Positions 17,026 to 24,724 are shown, counted from the stretch's first letter. The stretch is 44,424 bases of DNA from Candidatus Pacearchaeota archaeon (GCA_017608235.1 JAFCGI010000002.1:1-44424), one strand, 5' to 3'. Made by a program: numbers and translations. Notes: generated from the sequence alone by a model not told the origin.

Positions 17026-17345
17026 TTCTCTTATCTATCAGCTTCTTTTGCTTTGGTTTAGTGCTTTTTAAACTTTCCTACTTAGGTTTTAAATTTCAAT
17101 AATCTTATCTAGAATTAGCAGCATCTTGGCTTTTCTCTGTAAAGGGGATAATTACTCCTGATCCAGCCTTTATAAAACTTATCTTTTAGAATCTATTAAT
17201 TAAATCTTTAACATAATAAAACCATCTGAAAATATTATACAAAGAAAGAACTAGCAATAAAATTTTCAGACTAACCTCACTATAAAATAATTATAAAATA
17301 ATTTTTCTCACTTTATTTATTTATTTTATTTATTATTTTTATTTA
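17026..17345 (-). promoter_or_regulatory. Promoter and putative structured leader of the ribosomal superoperon
   Basis: No convincing ORF. On the minus strand the best TATA is TTTTATAAA at 17169-17177, predicting a start near 17145 and a leader of ~120 nt. A weaker TTTAAA element near 17068 would give a ~17-nt leader. Just below the strong TATA, GGCT...AGCC and GGAT...ATCC arms (17127-17167) could pair as an interrupted hairpin, and an 11-codon ORF (MLLILDKIIEI) starts nearby without an SD. The end nearest 17345 is a TTTA-rich low-complexity tract (about 17311-17349), probably the 3' end of the next gene. Confidence 0.4.
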
Positions 17346-18134
17346 TTATTCTTTTATAACTAAATAATAAACTACATCTGCAATTAAATCTACAATCTTT
17401 GGAACTCTTGCTCCAACTATTTGTCTATCTGCATAACTAAGAGCTAATCCTGCAAATTCTCCATCTTTTATGAAAATTCCACCAGCAAAAGTTTCTATCT
17501 CATAAGAACTTGTTAAAAAACCATCAGAAACTATTACTGTAGGTTTTCTAAATGCTCTTAAATAATCATATACAAAACCAGAACATCCATATTTTATGAT
17601 TTGAGATGTCTGACTAAAAATTCTTCGATTATTTAATCTTAATATTTTAATATCTTCATTTCTCTCTAAAGGAGCTTCTGTAAGTCTAAACTCAACCGGC
17701 TCTGGACTCTTAGGAATTCTTGCTTTAATAAGTGCAATATCCTCTTCAGGATATGCTGCTAAAAAACCAACATCTATAGAATACTTAGTTCCTTGCTGGT
17801 CAGATACATAATATCTATCTTCTAATTCTTCCAAATCTATTGATCTATCATTCCAATTATTTATACTGTCTTTAATATTATGATATGCAGTTAAAATCAA
17901 ACCATCTTCTGTTAACTTTAAACCAGAACCAATATGCCTATGTCTCTCCATAAAATCAAAATGCATTCCAGGAAAATCTATTTCATCCCCAATATAAACT
18001 CTCATTAAATTATTTTTAAGATTTTTTTCTGAGTTTTGTTCTGAAAGATCTTCTTTAAGAGAATTATCTGTTGTTTTATCTAATGCACTAATACTTTTCA
18101 ATATTTCTTTTCTTCTAAAATTTTTTAATATCAT
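17346..18134 (-). CDS. Trypsin-fold serine protease homologue lacking the catalytic Ser
   Basis: Residues ~66-235 follow a chymotrypsin/DegP-like pattern: GSGLKLTEDGLILTAYHNI places the catalytic His at H85, EEDIALIKA places the Asp at D132, and the GDSGG position reads TFAGGIFI, with A217 where the nucleophilic Ser should be. GEFAGLALSY follows as the usual last strands. If the alignment is right it cannot cleave peptides by the normal mechanism and may bind a peptide or be regulatory. No signal peptide is visible, so it is probably cytoplasmic; the first ~45 residues are polar and charged. It lies 30 nt after the 181-aa unknown gene, likely co-transcribed. Confidence 0.7.
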   Translation of the reverse strand: MILKNFRRKEILKSISALDKTTDNSLKEDLSEQNSEKNLKNNLMRVYIGDEIDFPGMHFDFMERHRHIGSGLKLTEDGLILTAYHNIKDSINNWNDRSIDLEELEDRYYVSDQQGTKYSIDVGFLAAYPEEDIALIKARIPKSPEPVEFRLTEAPLERNEDIKILRLNNRRIFSQTSQIIKYGCSGFVYDYLRAFRKPTVIVSDGFLTSSYEIETFAGGIFIKDGEFAGLALSYADRQIVGARVPKIVDLIADVVYYLVIKE

Positions 18135-18164
18135 AATACTGCTCTTAATATATAATCTTCATCC

Positions 18165-18710
18165 CTAACCAAGATAATTCCTGCCAATCACAAGATAGTC
18201 TTTTTGTTTTTTAAAACCATCCTCATCAATATCCAAATCATCATCAAAAACATCTAAAGACGCTGTAAGCTTTCTTGGTCTAACTCCACCACAAGAAGCA
18301 AGCATATCAAATTCTATCTTACCCCTATCATTAAGAATAACTGCTCTTTCCTTATCCAAATCTTCTTCACCTATAACTCTTCTTGGATAAACTTGAAATC
18401 TACCATCATTACGCAGTCTAGTTATTTTAGGTTCATAAGAGAAATTTATTGCATCTATCAAATATACATTTCCCTCATCAGGAACATAAACAGTTAAAGG
18501 TAACTTAGCTTCTCCATCTTTAAAGTACTTAGTACCAATCTTTTTCACAACACATCTATATGCTCTATCTGGATTCCTAGAAAGTTCATGATTAATCAAA
18601 ACTAAATGATCTTCAAGATTAAAATCATCAAAAGATTCTGCTATCTTAGCATACTCTTTATTTATAAAAGTATTATATATAAATTTCCTTATATTGTTGC
18701 CGTTTCCCAT
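18165..18710 (-). CDS. Hypothetical protein, 181 aa
   Basis: Not recognised. N-terminal ~50 residues are predicted helical and the rest mostly beta (YRCVVKKIGTKYF, LTVYVPDEGNVYLIDAI), with an Asp/Glu-rich loop FDDDLDIDEDGF before the C-terminal KKQKDYLVIGRNYLG. No TM or signal peptide. A TATA-like CCTTAAAAAGG at 18731-18741 lies ~26 bp before the ATG (leaderless). It heads a probable two-gene unit with the protease-like gene. Confidence 0.6.
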   Translation of the reverse strand: MGNGNNIRKFIYNTFINKEYAKIAESFDDFNLEDHLVLINHELSRNPDRAYRCVVKKIGTKYFKDGEAKLPLTVYVPDEGNVYLIDAINFSYEPKITRLRNDGRFQVYPRRVIGEEDLDKERAVILNDRGKIEFDMLASCGGVRPRKLTASLDVFDDDLDIDEDGFKKQKDYLVIGRNYLG

Positions 18711-18749
18711 AACAAAGACTCTATTTCTACCTTTTTAAGGTTTTCTATT

Positions 18750-18768
18750 GTAACTACTATTAAGTTAC
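18750..18768. promoter_or_regulatory. Inverted repeat upstream of the 181-aa gene
   Basis: GTAACT-ACTATTA-AGTTAC (6-bp arms, 7-bp spacer) sits just upstream of the TATA box at 18731-18741 and downstream of the rtcB stop. It could be an operator or a weak rtcB 3' structure; too short to decide. Confidence 0.3.
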
Positions 18769-18792
18769 ATACATTCATAAAGTATCTCAAAA

Positions 18793-21708
18793 TTAACCTT
18801 TAATCACTGCCAGTGGCTTTACTTTAGCAACTAAATTTCCAATGCCTGCCTCATGACTAACTCTTACTACTTCATCTATATCTTTATAGACTCCAGGAGC
18901 TTCCTCAGCTACTCCTTTCCAAGAGGTTGACTTAAGTACTATATCTTGTTTCTCTAAAGCAGCCCTAACCGCCTCTCCCCTATATTGTTTCAAAGCAGCA
19001 TGCCTTGACATAACCCTTCCAGCGCCATGAGCAGTACTTCCAAATGAGACCTCTTCAGCTTTTTTAGTTCCAACCAAAAGATATGATGCAGTTCCCATAC
19101 TTCCAGGAATTATAACAGGTTGTCCTACTTTCCTATAAATGCTAGGAATTTCATCTCTTCCAGGACCAAAACTTCTAGTAGCACCTTTTCTATGCATACA
19201 AACTTCTTTAGTTCTACCATCAATCTTATGTTTCTCTACTTTAGCAATATTATGCGCAACATCATAAATCAAATCCATTTTAGTCTTTCCAAACACTTTA
19301 GAAAAACTCTCTCTAGTCCAATGCATTATCATTTGTCTGTTTGCCCATGCATAATTAGCAGAAGCACTCATTGCTTTGAAATATTCCTGTCCTAAATCAG
19401 AATTAAATGGAGCATTTATCAATTCTCTATCAGGCAAATGTTCATGCCCATACTCGTCTTCCATTTTTTTAATATAATCAGAAGCAACCTGATGTCCTAA
19501 TCCTCTAGAACCACAATGAATCATTAGTACAGCATCTCCTTTTTCAACACCAAATACTTTAGCAGTCTTCTCATCAAATAATTCTGAAACTTCAGAAATT
19601 TCTATGAAATGATTTCCTGCTCCTAAACTTCCTATTTGAGGACGCCCTCTTTTCAGAGCAACTTCAGACACAAGACTAGAATCTGCTGCTTTTATTCTTC
19701 CATATTCTTCATGTCTTTCAAGATCTTTTTTAGTTCCATAACCATTCTTAATAGCCCATTCAGATCCCTTATCTAATACTTCAAGAAGCTCATCTTTCTC
19801 AAGTATGGTTTTTCCACCTTTTCCTAATCCTACAGGAACATTTCTATAAATTTCATCAAGAATTGCTTTTCTTCTTTTTCTAATCTCTTCAGTTTTCAAG
19901 CCAGTAGTCAACATACGAACACCACAATTAGATACTATAAAAGAATCTGCAATGAAGTTATGATTATCTCTCATAGTAAAATCATAAACCCTCTCCACGC
20001 CTTTAGCTGAAATTTTTATAATCTTATCAAAAATAACACCATATTCAGCTAAATCCTCAAGACATTTTTTCTTAAAATCTGCAAAAGAAATAAAATCTAA
20101 ATTTATTCTTTGTCCAACATCTTCATAATAGTGCCGTTCAATAAATCTACTATTAATTTTTCCAAAAAGAAGTTTCTGAATTTCTTTAAGTTTCAGCCCT
20201 TTATTTTTATATTCTTTAATTTTATTTGCGAGATCTCTACGCTTAGCATTTTCAGCTTTCTTAAGTAAAATATAGAAAGACGCAATATTTGCTAGATTTT
20301 TTCTTTTTAGATTATACTCAAACCCAATTGTTTTCCAAAGTCGCAGCAAATTTTCTTCTTCTCCAGAAATATTCAATCTTAACCTTACAACTTCACCATA
20401 TTTATTATTTATTCCAGCTCGAGAAGTGATCTTAGAGACTTTCACACCAAGATCTTCTAGAAGCTTCATAATTTGTATTAGGAAGGTCCGCCCACTATCT
20501 TCAAGAACTTTAGCTTTGTTTTGGGATAAAACAGGCATATTAAATCCAGTCTTACTGCCTGTCCTTGGTGAACTTAACTCTGCTCCAAAGAATCCTGCCA
20601 AAAATAAGCGCTTTATCCAATTCTTTGACCGCATTACCCACTTAGGTACACTATATTTAGTAATAGCTTTAGTCCCTAAAGGCATACCCAAAGCTATTAA
20701 TAGATTTGCTAATGCCTTTGAAGGGCAATGTAATTCATAAGTCTCAGTTTCAAAGTTTACCATTCTATATTGCGTATTAATTCTATGTTTTCGTTTCCTA
20801 GAATAAATCTGTGAAGAAAAACCAATCCTTTTCAGATCCTCTTTAATAATTTCTAAATCTTCTTTTGCACCATAAAAATTCACATATCCTTTATTTTTAT
20901 AGAAATACACTAAACCATCACCATATAAATATCCTAGAATCTTAGCTAAATATGGTAATTTAGAACTTGACTCTTTCAGGGGGAGCAAATCTCTTTTTTT
21001 TAGTTCAACGAGTTGCTCTCTAGTAAACCTTGCAGAATATTCATCAATTATTACATAATCAGACGGAATCTCATATTCTACTCCAGTAAATGGGAAAATT
21101 GCAATTACTTCATCAGCACTTAGCTCTTTAAGTTCTTTCATTCCTTTTTTTGTTAAGAATGGGTGATCTTTAGTAGCTCTAATTTTTAGACCAGAAGCAG
21201 TTTCTAGCTCAAATACTTGATCCTCTTTATACATATAAGCTAAAATTTTTTTATTTTCTATTTTTTTAGCGCCAAGAGTAGGTAAAGAAAATGAAAATTG
21301 CATCATGCTATCAGACTGATTAATATTTTGTTGAAAATCTGCGATCTTTAGATTGAAACCATGCTCTGTTAAAATCTTTGTATTACCATGCAAGCAATTA
21401 ATATCATAACCAACTCCTCCTGGCGATATTATACCACTATTAAGATCAAATGCAGCCACTCCTCCAATCGGGAATCCATATCCTTGATGAGCATCAGGCA
21501 TTACCAAAGCATGCTTCTGAATTCCAGAAAGTGCAGCCATATTCTTAGCTTGCTCAAGTGACTTATCAAGTTTTATCTTCTCCATTAATTTCTCGGATGC
21601 AAAAATAATTGTAGGCACTAACATCTTCCCAGCCTTAGGAATCTTATAAGAATAATTTGTTATCTTCTCAGTCTTAATCCCAAATTCATTTCCAATTTCT
21701 TCTTTCAT
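18793..21708 (-). CDS. rtcB: RNA-splicing ligase RtcB, interrupted by an intein
   Basis: GTP- and Mn-dependent 3'-phosphate RNA ligase joining tRNA halves after intron removal. Host sequence is residues 1-104 plus 595-971 (about 481 aa, normal length). Seen motifs: MPDAHQGYGFPIGGVAA, GGVGYDIN|C (metal-binding Asp and Cys), GAGNHFIEI, IHCGSRGLGHQV, HNIAKVEKH and CMHRKGATRSFGPG with the guanylated His. The intein is inserted exactly before the active-site Cys (C595), so spliced enzyme only forms after intein excision. SD GGTGAT lies three bases before the ATG. Archease, its activating partner, is encoded ~1.2 kb away. Confidence 0.96.
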   Translation of the reverse strand: MKEEIGNEFGIKTEKITNYSYKIPKAGKMLVPTIIFASEKLMEKIKLDKSLEQAKNMAALSGIQKHALVMPDAHQGYGFPIGGVAAFDLNSGIISPGGVGYDINCLHGNTKILTEHGFNLKIADFQQNINQSDSMMQFSFSLPTLGAKKIENKKILAYMYKEDQVFELETASGLKIRATKDHPFLTKKGMKELKELSADEVIAIFPFTGVEYEIPSDYVIIDEYSARFTREQLVELKKRDLLPLKESSSKLPYLAKILGYLYGDGLVYFYKNKGYVNFYGAKEDLEIIKEDLKRIGFSSQIYSRKRKHRINTQYRMVNFETETYELHCPSKALANLLIALGMPLGTKAITKYSVPKWVMRSKNWIKRLFLAGFFGAELSSPRTGSKTGFNMPVLSQNKAKVLEDSGRTFLIQIMKLLEDLGVKVSKITSRAGINNKYGEVVRLRLNISGEEENLLRLWKTIGFEYNLKRKNLANIASFYILLKKAENAKRRDLANKIKEYKNKGLKLKEIQKLLFGKINSRFIERHYYEDVGQRINLDFISFADFKKKCLEDLAEYGVIFDKIIKISAKGVERVYDFTMRDNHNFIADSFIVSNCGVRMLTTGLKTEEIRKRRKAILDEIYRNVPVGLGKGGKTILEKDELLEVLDKGSEWAIKNGYGTKKDLERHEEYGRIKAADSSLVSEVALKRGRPQIGSLGAGNHFIEISEVSELFDEKTAKVFGVEKGDAVLMIHCGSRGLGHQVASDYIKKMEDEYGHEHLPDRELINAPFNSDLGQEYFKAMSASANYAWANRQMIMHWTRESFSKVFGKTKMDLIYDVAHNIAKVEKHKIDGRTKEVCMHRKGATRSFGPGRDEIPSIYRKVGQPVIIPGSMGTASYLLVGTKKAEEVSFGSTAHGAGRVMSRHAALKQYRGEAVRAALEKQDIVLKSTSWKGVAEEAPGVYKDIDEVVRVSHEAGIGNLVAKVKPLAVIKG
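19927..21396 (-). mobile_element. Intein with LAGLIDADG homing endonuclease in rtcB
   Basis: 490-residue intein, C105 to N594 of the precursor. Splicing blocks: N-terminal CLHGNTKILTEHGF; block B with RATKDHPFL (T179, H182); C-terminal VYDFTMRDNHNFIADSF then IVSN before extein Cys. The penultimate residue is Ser instead of the usual His, a known but less common variant. Two LAGLIDADG helices are visible, ILGYLYGDG (257-265) and LFLAGFFGAE (368-377), both ending in an acidic residue, so the endonuclease may be active. Confidence 0.93.
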
Positions 21709-21740
21709 TTTATCACCAAATTAAACAAATAAACCATACA

Positions 21741-21749
21741 TTTATATCT
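21741..21749. promoter_or_regulatory. TATA element between rtcB and the HTH gene
   Basis: TTTATATCT on the plus strand, AGATATAAA on the minus. It is ~28 bp before the HTH gene ATG (leaderless) and ~37 bp before the rtcB ATG, leaving room for the rtcB SD at 21713-21718. A single element may direct both transcripts. Confidence 0.45.
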
Positions 21750-21753
21750 ATTT

Positions 21754-21770
21754 TTGGTATATAATACCAA
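21754..21770. promoter_or_regulatory. Perfect palindromic operator candidate, TTGGTAT-ATA-ATACCAA
   Basis: Seven-base arms with a three-base centre, ending two bases before the ATG of the winged-helix gene and lying in the BRE position of the rtcB promoter. Binding there would block the HTH gene's start site and could affect rtcB. It is the natural autoregulatory site for the adjacent regulator. Confidence 0.55.
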
Positions 21771-21772
21771 AT

Positions 21773-22189
21773 ATGAAACTCAGAATAAAATACCATATTC
21801 CAATAGAACAAATAATCAAACAAATCTCCAAGCTAGAAAAAAAATCAAGAATTAACTCTAAAGAGTCTGATAGGCTTAGAGCACTAAAACAGGCACTTTC
21901 AGAATATGAAGAATCAGGAGAAACTTATTTTCTAGAAGAAAATGCCTCAGAATTAAGCATAAAGCAATTAAGACAAATCCTTACACCAAAGCGACTTAAG
22001 ATTCTAAAACATCTTAATGCACAAGAATTTAATTCTATCTCTGCCCTAGCAAGAACCCTGAATAGAGATATAAAAAACATACATCAAGATTTGTTAATAC
22101 TTAATAAATTTAACTTAATAAAAAAAATCAAACTCGGAAAGAGCATAGCAATAAAAAAAAACATAGAAGAAATTAATCTCGAATTTTAG
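21773..22189 (+). CDS. Winged-helix transcriptional regulator
   Basis: 138 aa. Residues ~66-130 form a winged helix-turn-helix (LTPKRLKILKHLNAQEFNSI, SALARTLNRDIKNIHQDLLI, NKFNLIKKIKLGKSI), close to the archaeal MarR/HVO_A0114-like pattern. The N-terminal 45 residues are charged and likely a dimerising helix. Divergent from rtcB with a palindrome at its start codon, so autoregulation and control of rtcB are plausible. Its 3' end overlaps the converging unknown gene by 17 nt. Confidence 0.8.
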   Translation: MKLRIKYHIPIEQIIKQISKLEKKSRINSKESDRLRALKQALSEYEESGETYFLEENASELSIKQLRQILTPKRLKILKHLNAQEFNSISALARTLNRDIKNIHQDLLILNKFNLIKKIKLGKSIAIKKNIEEINLEF

Positions 22190-22916
22190 TATTAAGAATT
22201 ATTTTATTAATATTATAGCCAGGACACTGAAATTTATCTTCACAGCTAGAACAATAAGTTTCAAAAAAATGCTTAAATTTTACCAAATAATACTCGCTAC
22301 TAAAATAATTATGCTCTAACACTATTGATTCACAGTGTCTTTCCAAAAAATCATCATCAGACATTATCTTATTAGCAGTAGCCCATGCTAAAAGATACTT
22401 AGATATAGTTTCTAGCCCTAACTTTCCTGAAGGATTATATGCTAACAAAATATCACTGCCAATATTAGCACCTAATATCGCAGACAATGCAGATTTGCCT
22501 TGCTCTCCACCCTTAAATATATCTATCGAAATATTTGAAATTCTAGGTTCTTCAATATAAAATGGAATATTTATCGCAAATTCATAAAGATGCTCATTAT
22601 TATAATAAAAAACTTTATGCTTAATATCCTCTCCAAGATTCGGAATCTTAATAATCTCAGTAAGATGTTCTAGCTCATTAATTAACTCATTCCTTTCATT
22701 AACCAAATCATCAAATACTTTTATATGTAATTTCACTGCTTCTGTCTGAAGATTTACTACTTCTCGCATATCCAAATTCAAATAGGACAAAACACTTAGC
22801 CCCAATAATAGATCTGCATATCTATATATAGTATCTTGATAATCAGAAATTCTCATACCTAAATCTATTATCTTACTTTCTAAAAAAGCAGCCCGATCAT
22901 TAACCATCTCCTTCAT
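22173..22916 (-). CDS. Hypothetical protein with C-terminal Cys cluster, 247 aa
   Basis: Not recognised. Helical N-terminal half with a coiled-coil-like stretch at ~60-95, and a more globular middle with IFKGGEQGKSALSAILGANI near 133-152. It ends with C222-x2-C225-x5-C231 (CSSCEDKFQCPGY), possibly a metal site. Located 38 nt after archease on the same strand, with its own TATA (TTTAAAAAATAT, ~29 bp before the ATG). Not a known RtcB cofactor as far as I can tell. Confidence 0.6.
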   Translation of the reverse strand: MKEMVNDRAAFLESKIIDLGMRISDYQDTIYRYADLLLGLSVLSYLNLDMREVVNLQTEAVKLHIKVFDDLVNERNELINELEHLTEIIKIPNLGEDIKHKVFYYNNEHLYEFAINIPFYIEEPRISNISIDIFKGGEQGKSALSAILGANIGSDILLAYNPSGKLGLETISKYLLAWATANKIMSDDDFLERHCESIVLEHNYFSSEYYLVKFKHFFETYCSSCEDKFQCPGYNINKIILNTKIRD

Positions 22917-22954
22917 AAATTTTAATTAAAAAAGATATTTTTTAAACATTACTA

Positions 22955-23377
22955 TCAAATATCAACAACAAATTGTACAACCCAGTTTCTCTGTTTCCCA
23001 GAAATATCCATATCATTATAAGTCATAGCTTTAACAACACCTGCAGTCTCATATTTTTCTACAGAGTCTCCAAGCGCAACAGCATCTAACTTAAAACCTT
23101 TCTTAGTCTTACTAATTTTAATTTTTTCAAATGAATTTAAAACAAAATTATTAATATCCAACAAAATCAATAAAGCTTCTATAAAATTATAAAGCAAACT
23201 GCCATGATCTCTTCCCTCTACAGATATTTCTTCCTTAATAATAGGTTTTACTTTTGAAGTTTTTACCATAATATCAAAAGTAGCTATAGCTGCATTTCCA
23301 AATGCTTCTTCAAGAGTCTTGCCAAATGCTTGAAACTTAGCATCTGCTGTGTGCTCTAATACTTTATATTTCTCCAT
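22955..23377 (-). CDS. Archease (RtcB-activating protein)
   Basis: Small metal-binding protein that speeds RtcB guanylylation and turnover. 140 aa, family length. Start YKVLEHTADAKFQAFG includes the conserved Asp (D12); SLLYNFIEALLILLDINNF is the central helix; the C-terminal NWVVQFVVDI carries the terminal acidic residue. It follows the glycosylase gene by 1 nt and lies in the rtcB neighbourhood. Confidence 0.95.
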   Translation of the reverse strand: MEKYKVLEHTADAKFQAFGKTLEEAFGNAAIATFDIMVKTSKVKPIIKEEISVEGRDHGSLLYNFIEALLILLDINNFVLNSFEKIKISKTKKGFKLDAVALGDSVEKYETAGVVKAMTYNDMDISGKQRNWVVQFVVDI

Positions 23378-23378
23378 T

Positions 23379-24002
23379 TTATTTTATAATTTTTCCAGTC
23401 TCTAAATACCATAAATACATATCTAACTCTGAAAGAGTTATCCCTATCTTATTAGCTATATTTCTCATCAAATTCTCAATCTCTAAATACTTAGCTTTAC
23501 TAAGATTATTAGTATGTTTAATTAACTTCTCTCTTTCTAAAAGATCAATAATATGAAAATCTATTATAGCAAAATCTCGAAATCCAATATTCCTCAGAAA
23601 ATTACTAGCAGTTTTATATCCAAGTCCTTTAATATTCTTAACTAACCACTCTCTAAGTTCTTCTCCATTTAAGTTTTCAAGAATAATTCTAAGATTATTT
23701 TTATGTTTCCTAGCTTCAAAAATATAATTAGCTCTTATATTAGGATATCTATGTCCTAATTTTGTAAGCCTATTAGCTAGCTCCTTTTCAGATAAGTTTA
23801 AAAAACCTGTCCCAATCTTTTCTTGCATCCTTAAACTTCTTTCACCATTAAAATTTGCATTTAAAATACAAAAGCAAATCTCCTGAAATAATTCTCCATT
23901 AGATCTCTCACCTAGCTCATCAAATTCTATTAGTTTATCTCTAACTAATCTTCCTATTTTACTATTTTTAAGATTTCCAACAGACTTCAACAAACTTTGC
24001 AT
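23379..24002 (-). CDS. ogg: 8-oxoguanine DNA glycosylase/AP lyase, archaeal Ogg2 type
   Basis: Base-excision repair enzyme. 207 aa matches archaeal Ogg2 (no N-terminal beta domain). Helix-hairpin-helix KNIKGLGYKTASNFLRNIG (122-140) contains catalytic K130, and the acidic partner is D148 in FAIIDFHIIDLL. C-terminal LDMYLWYLETGKI fits the Ogg2 family end that recognises the base. TATA CTTAAAAAG lies 27 bp before its ATG and is shared with the opposite gene. Confidence 0.92.
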   Translation of the reverse strand: MQSLLKSVGNLKNSKIGRLVRDKLIEFDELGERSNGELFQEICFCILNANFNGERSLRMQEKIGTGFLNLSEKELANRLTKLGHRYPNIRANYIFEARKHKNNLRIILENLNGEELREWLVKNIKGLGYKTASNFLRNIGFRDFAIIDFHIIDLLEREKLIKHTNNLSKAKYLEIENLMRNIANKIGITLSELDMYLWYLETGKIIK

Positions 24003-24024
24003 TCTATCTTAATTATTAACAAGA

Positions 24025-24033
24025 CTTAAAAAG
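24025..24033. promoter_or_regulatory. Shared bidirectional TATA for ogg and the Cys-rich gene
   Basis: CTTAAAAAG (reverse CTTTTTAAG) is centred 27 bp from both ATGs (24002 minus, 24056 plus) in a 53-bp gap with no other candidate. Both transcripts would be leaderless. Confidence 0.5.
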
Positions 24034-24055
24034 ATTTTCAGATTGCACAACAACT

Positions 24056-24559
24056 ATGGAGTCAAGACAAGATCAAATAAACAGAGTCATTAAAACCTAT
24101 TCTGAGACTCTAGATTTATTAAATGAATTTTTTGGACTTCTTTATAACGAAACATGTAAATCTCATATCGAAGAGAATGGTTATGGTTGTTGTATTGGCG
24201 GTGCTTGTATAGAGTATGGTATTTCTAATTTAGTATATATTGAATTTAGAAAAAGACGAGAGGAGATCGCTGAAAAAGCAATCAAAGAAGGTAAAAATCT
24301 TAATGATAGTTATTGTGAATACTTTGAGTCAAGAAAAGGATGCATAATTCCTAGATTAAAATCTCCAATCTGTGCAAGCTTCCTTTGTATAGATACTCCT
24401 ACCGAAAAGAAATATAGTATAGATTATAATAATACTATCATAAAAGAAACCTTAGAAAATATACTTTCAGATACTCTAGGTCCTAAAGCCATAGCACAAT
24501 TTCAAGACTATATCCAAAATATAATAAATTCTGTAAAGAAAGTCAAAAATCCTAGTTAG
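24056..24559 (+). CDS. Cys-rich protein, possible YkgJ-like metal/Fe-S cluster protein
   Basis: 167 aa with eight cysteines: C34, C45, C46, C51, C87, C96, C106 and C111. The spacing (GCCIGGAC, then YCEYFESRKGCIIPRLKSPI, C, ASFLC) resembles the CxxxxCC...GCxxxxxRPxxC pattern of YkgJ-type cysteine-cluster proteins, but I am not certain of family membership. N- and C-terminal parts are helical and charged. Stands alone on the plus strand upstream of tRNA-Ser. Confidence 0.6.
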   Translation: MESRQDQINRVIKTYSETLDLLNEFFGLLYNETCKSHIEENGYGCCIGGACIEYGISNLVYIEFRKRREEIAEKAIKEGKNLNDSYCEYFESRKGCIIPRLKSPICASFLCIDTPTEKKYSIDYNNTIIKETLENILSDTLGPKAIAQFQDYIQNIINSVKKVKNPS

Positions 24560-24563
24560 AAAG

Positions 24564-24574
24564 CTATTTAAACC
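24564..24574 (+). promoter_or_regulatory. TATA box of tRNA-Ser
   Basis: CTATTTAAACC is centred ~27 bp upstream of the first tRNA base (24597), so transcription probably starts at or near the mature 5' end. Confidence 0.5.
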
Positions 24575-24596
24575 AAAAACCATCTCTTTCTCTTGT

Positions 24597-24724
24597 GCTG
24601 GGATCGCATAACCTGGTATTGCGCAAGCCTGGAATAACCTTTCTTAGAAAGAAAGTTTAACTAAAGAAGGTTGCTGTTAGCTTGTTTCCTAACGGATGTG
24701 AGGGTTCAAATCCCTCTCCCAGCG
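24597..24724 (+). tRNA. tRNA-Ser(GGA) with a 44-nt intron
   Basis: Acceptor arms GCTGGGA (24597-24603) and TCCCAGC (24717-24723) pair fully, with discriminator G at 24724 as in serine tRNAs. D arm GCA/TGC with GG in the loop; anticodon stem CAAGC (24624-24628)/GCTTG (24680-24684); anticodon GGA at 24631-24633; long variable arm with TCC/GGA stem (24685-24699); T arm GAGGG-TTCAAAT-CCCTC. The intron lies at the canonical 37/38 site, 24635-24678. No CCA is encoded. Splicing would need the archaeal endonuclease and the RtcB encoded nearby. Confidence 0.93.
24635..24678 (+). other. tRNA intron (canonical 37/38 position)
   Basis: The intron starts TAACCTT and ends AAGGTTGCTGTT; AACCTT and AAGGTT pair to close an intron hairpin. 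Three-base bulges AAT and TTA flank the junctions at the expected bulge-helix-bulge positions, but the four-base central helix (CTGG against GCTG) pairs only in part, so the motif is relaxed. Confidence 0.75.

Noticed and set aside
17100-17140. 11-codon leader peptide before uL3
   Set aside because: No SD, no conserved or biased residues; kept only as a remark in the leader entry.
24597-24724. tRNA-Leu instead of tRNA-Ser
   Set aside because: A long variable arm fits both, but the anticodon is GGA and the discriminator is G, both serine features.
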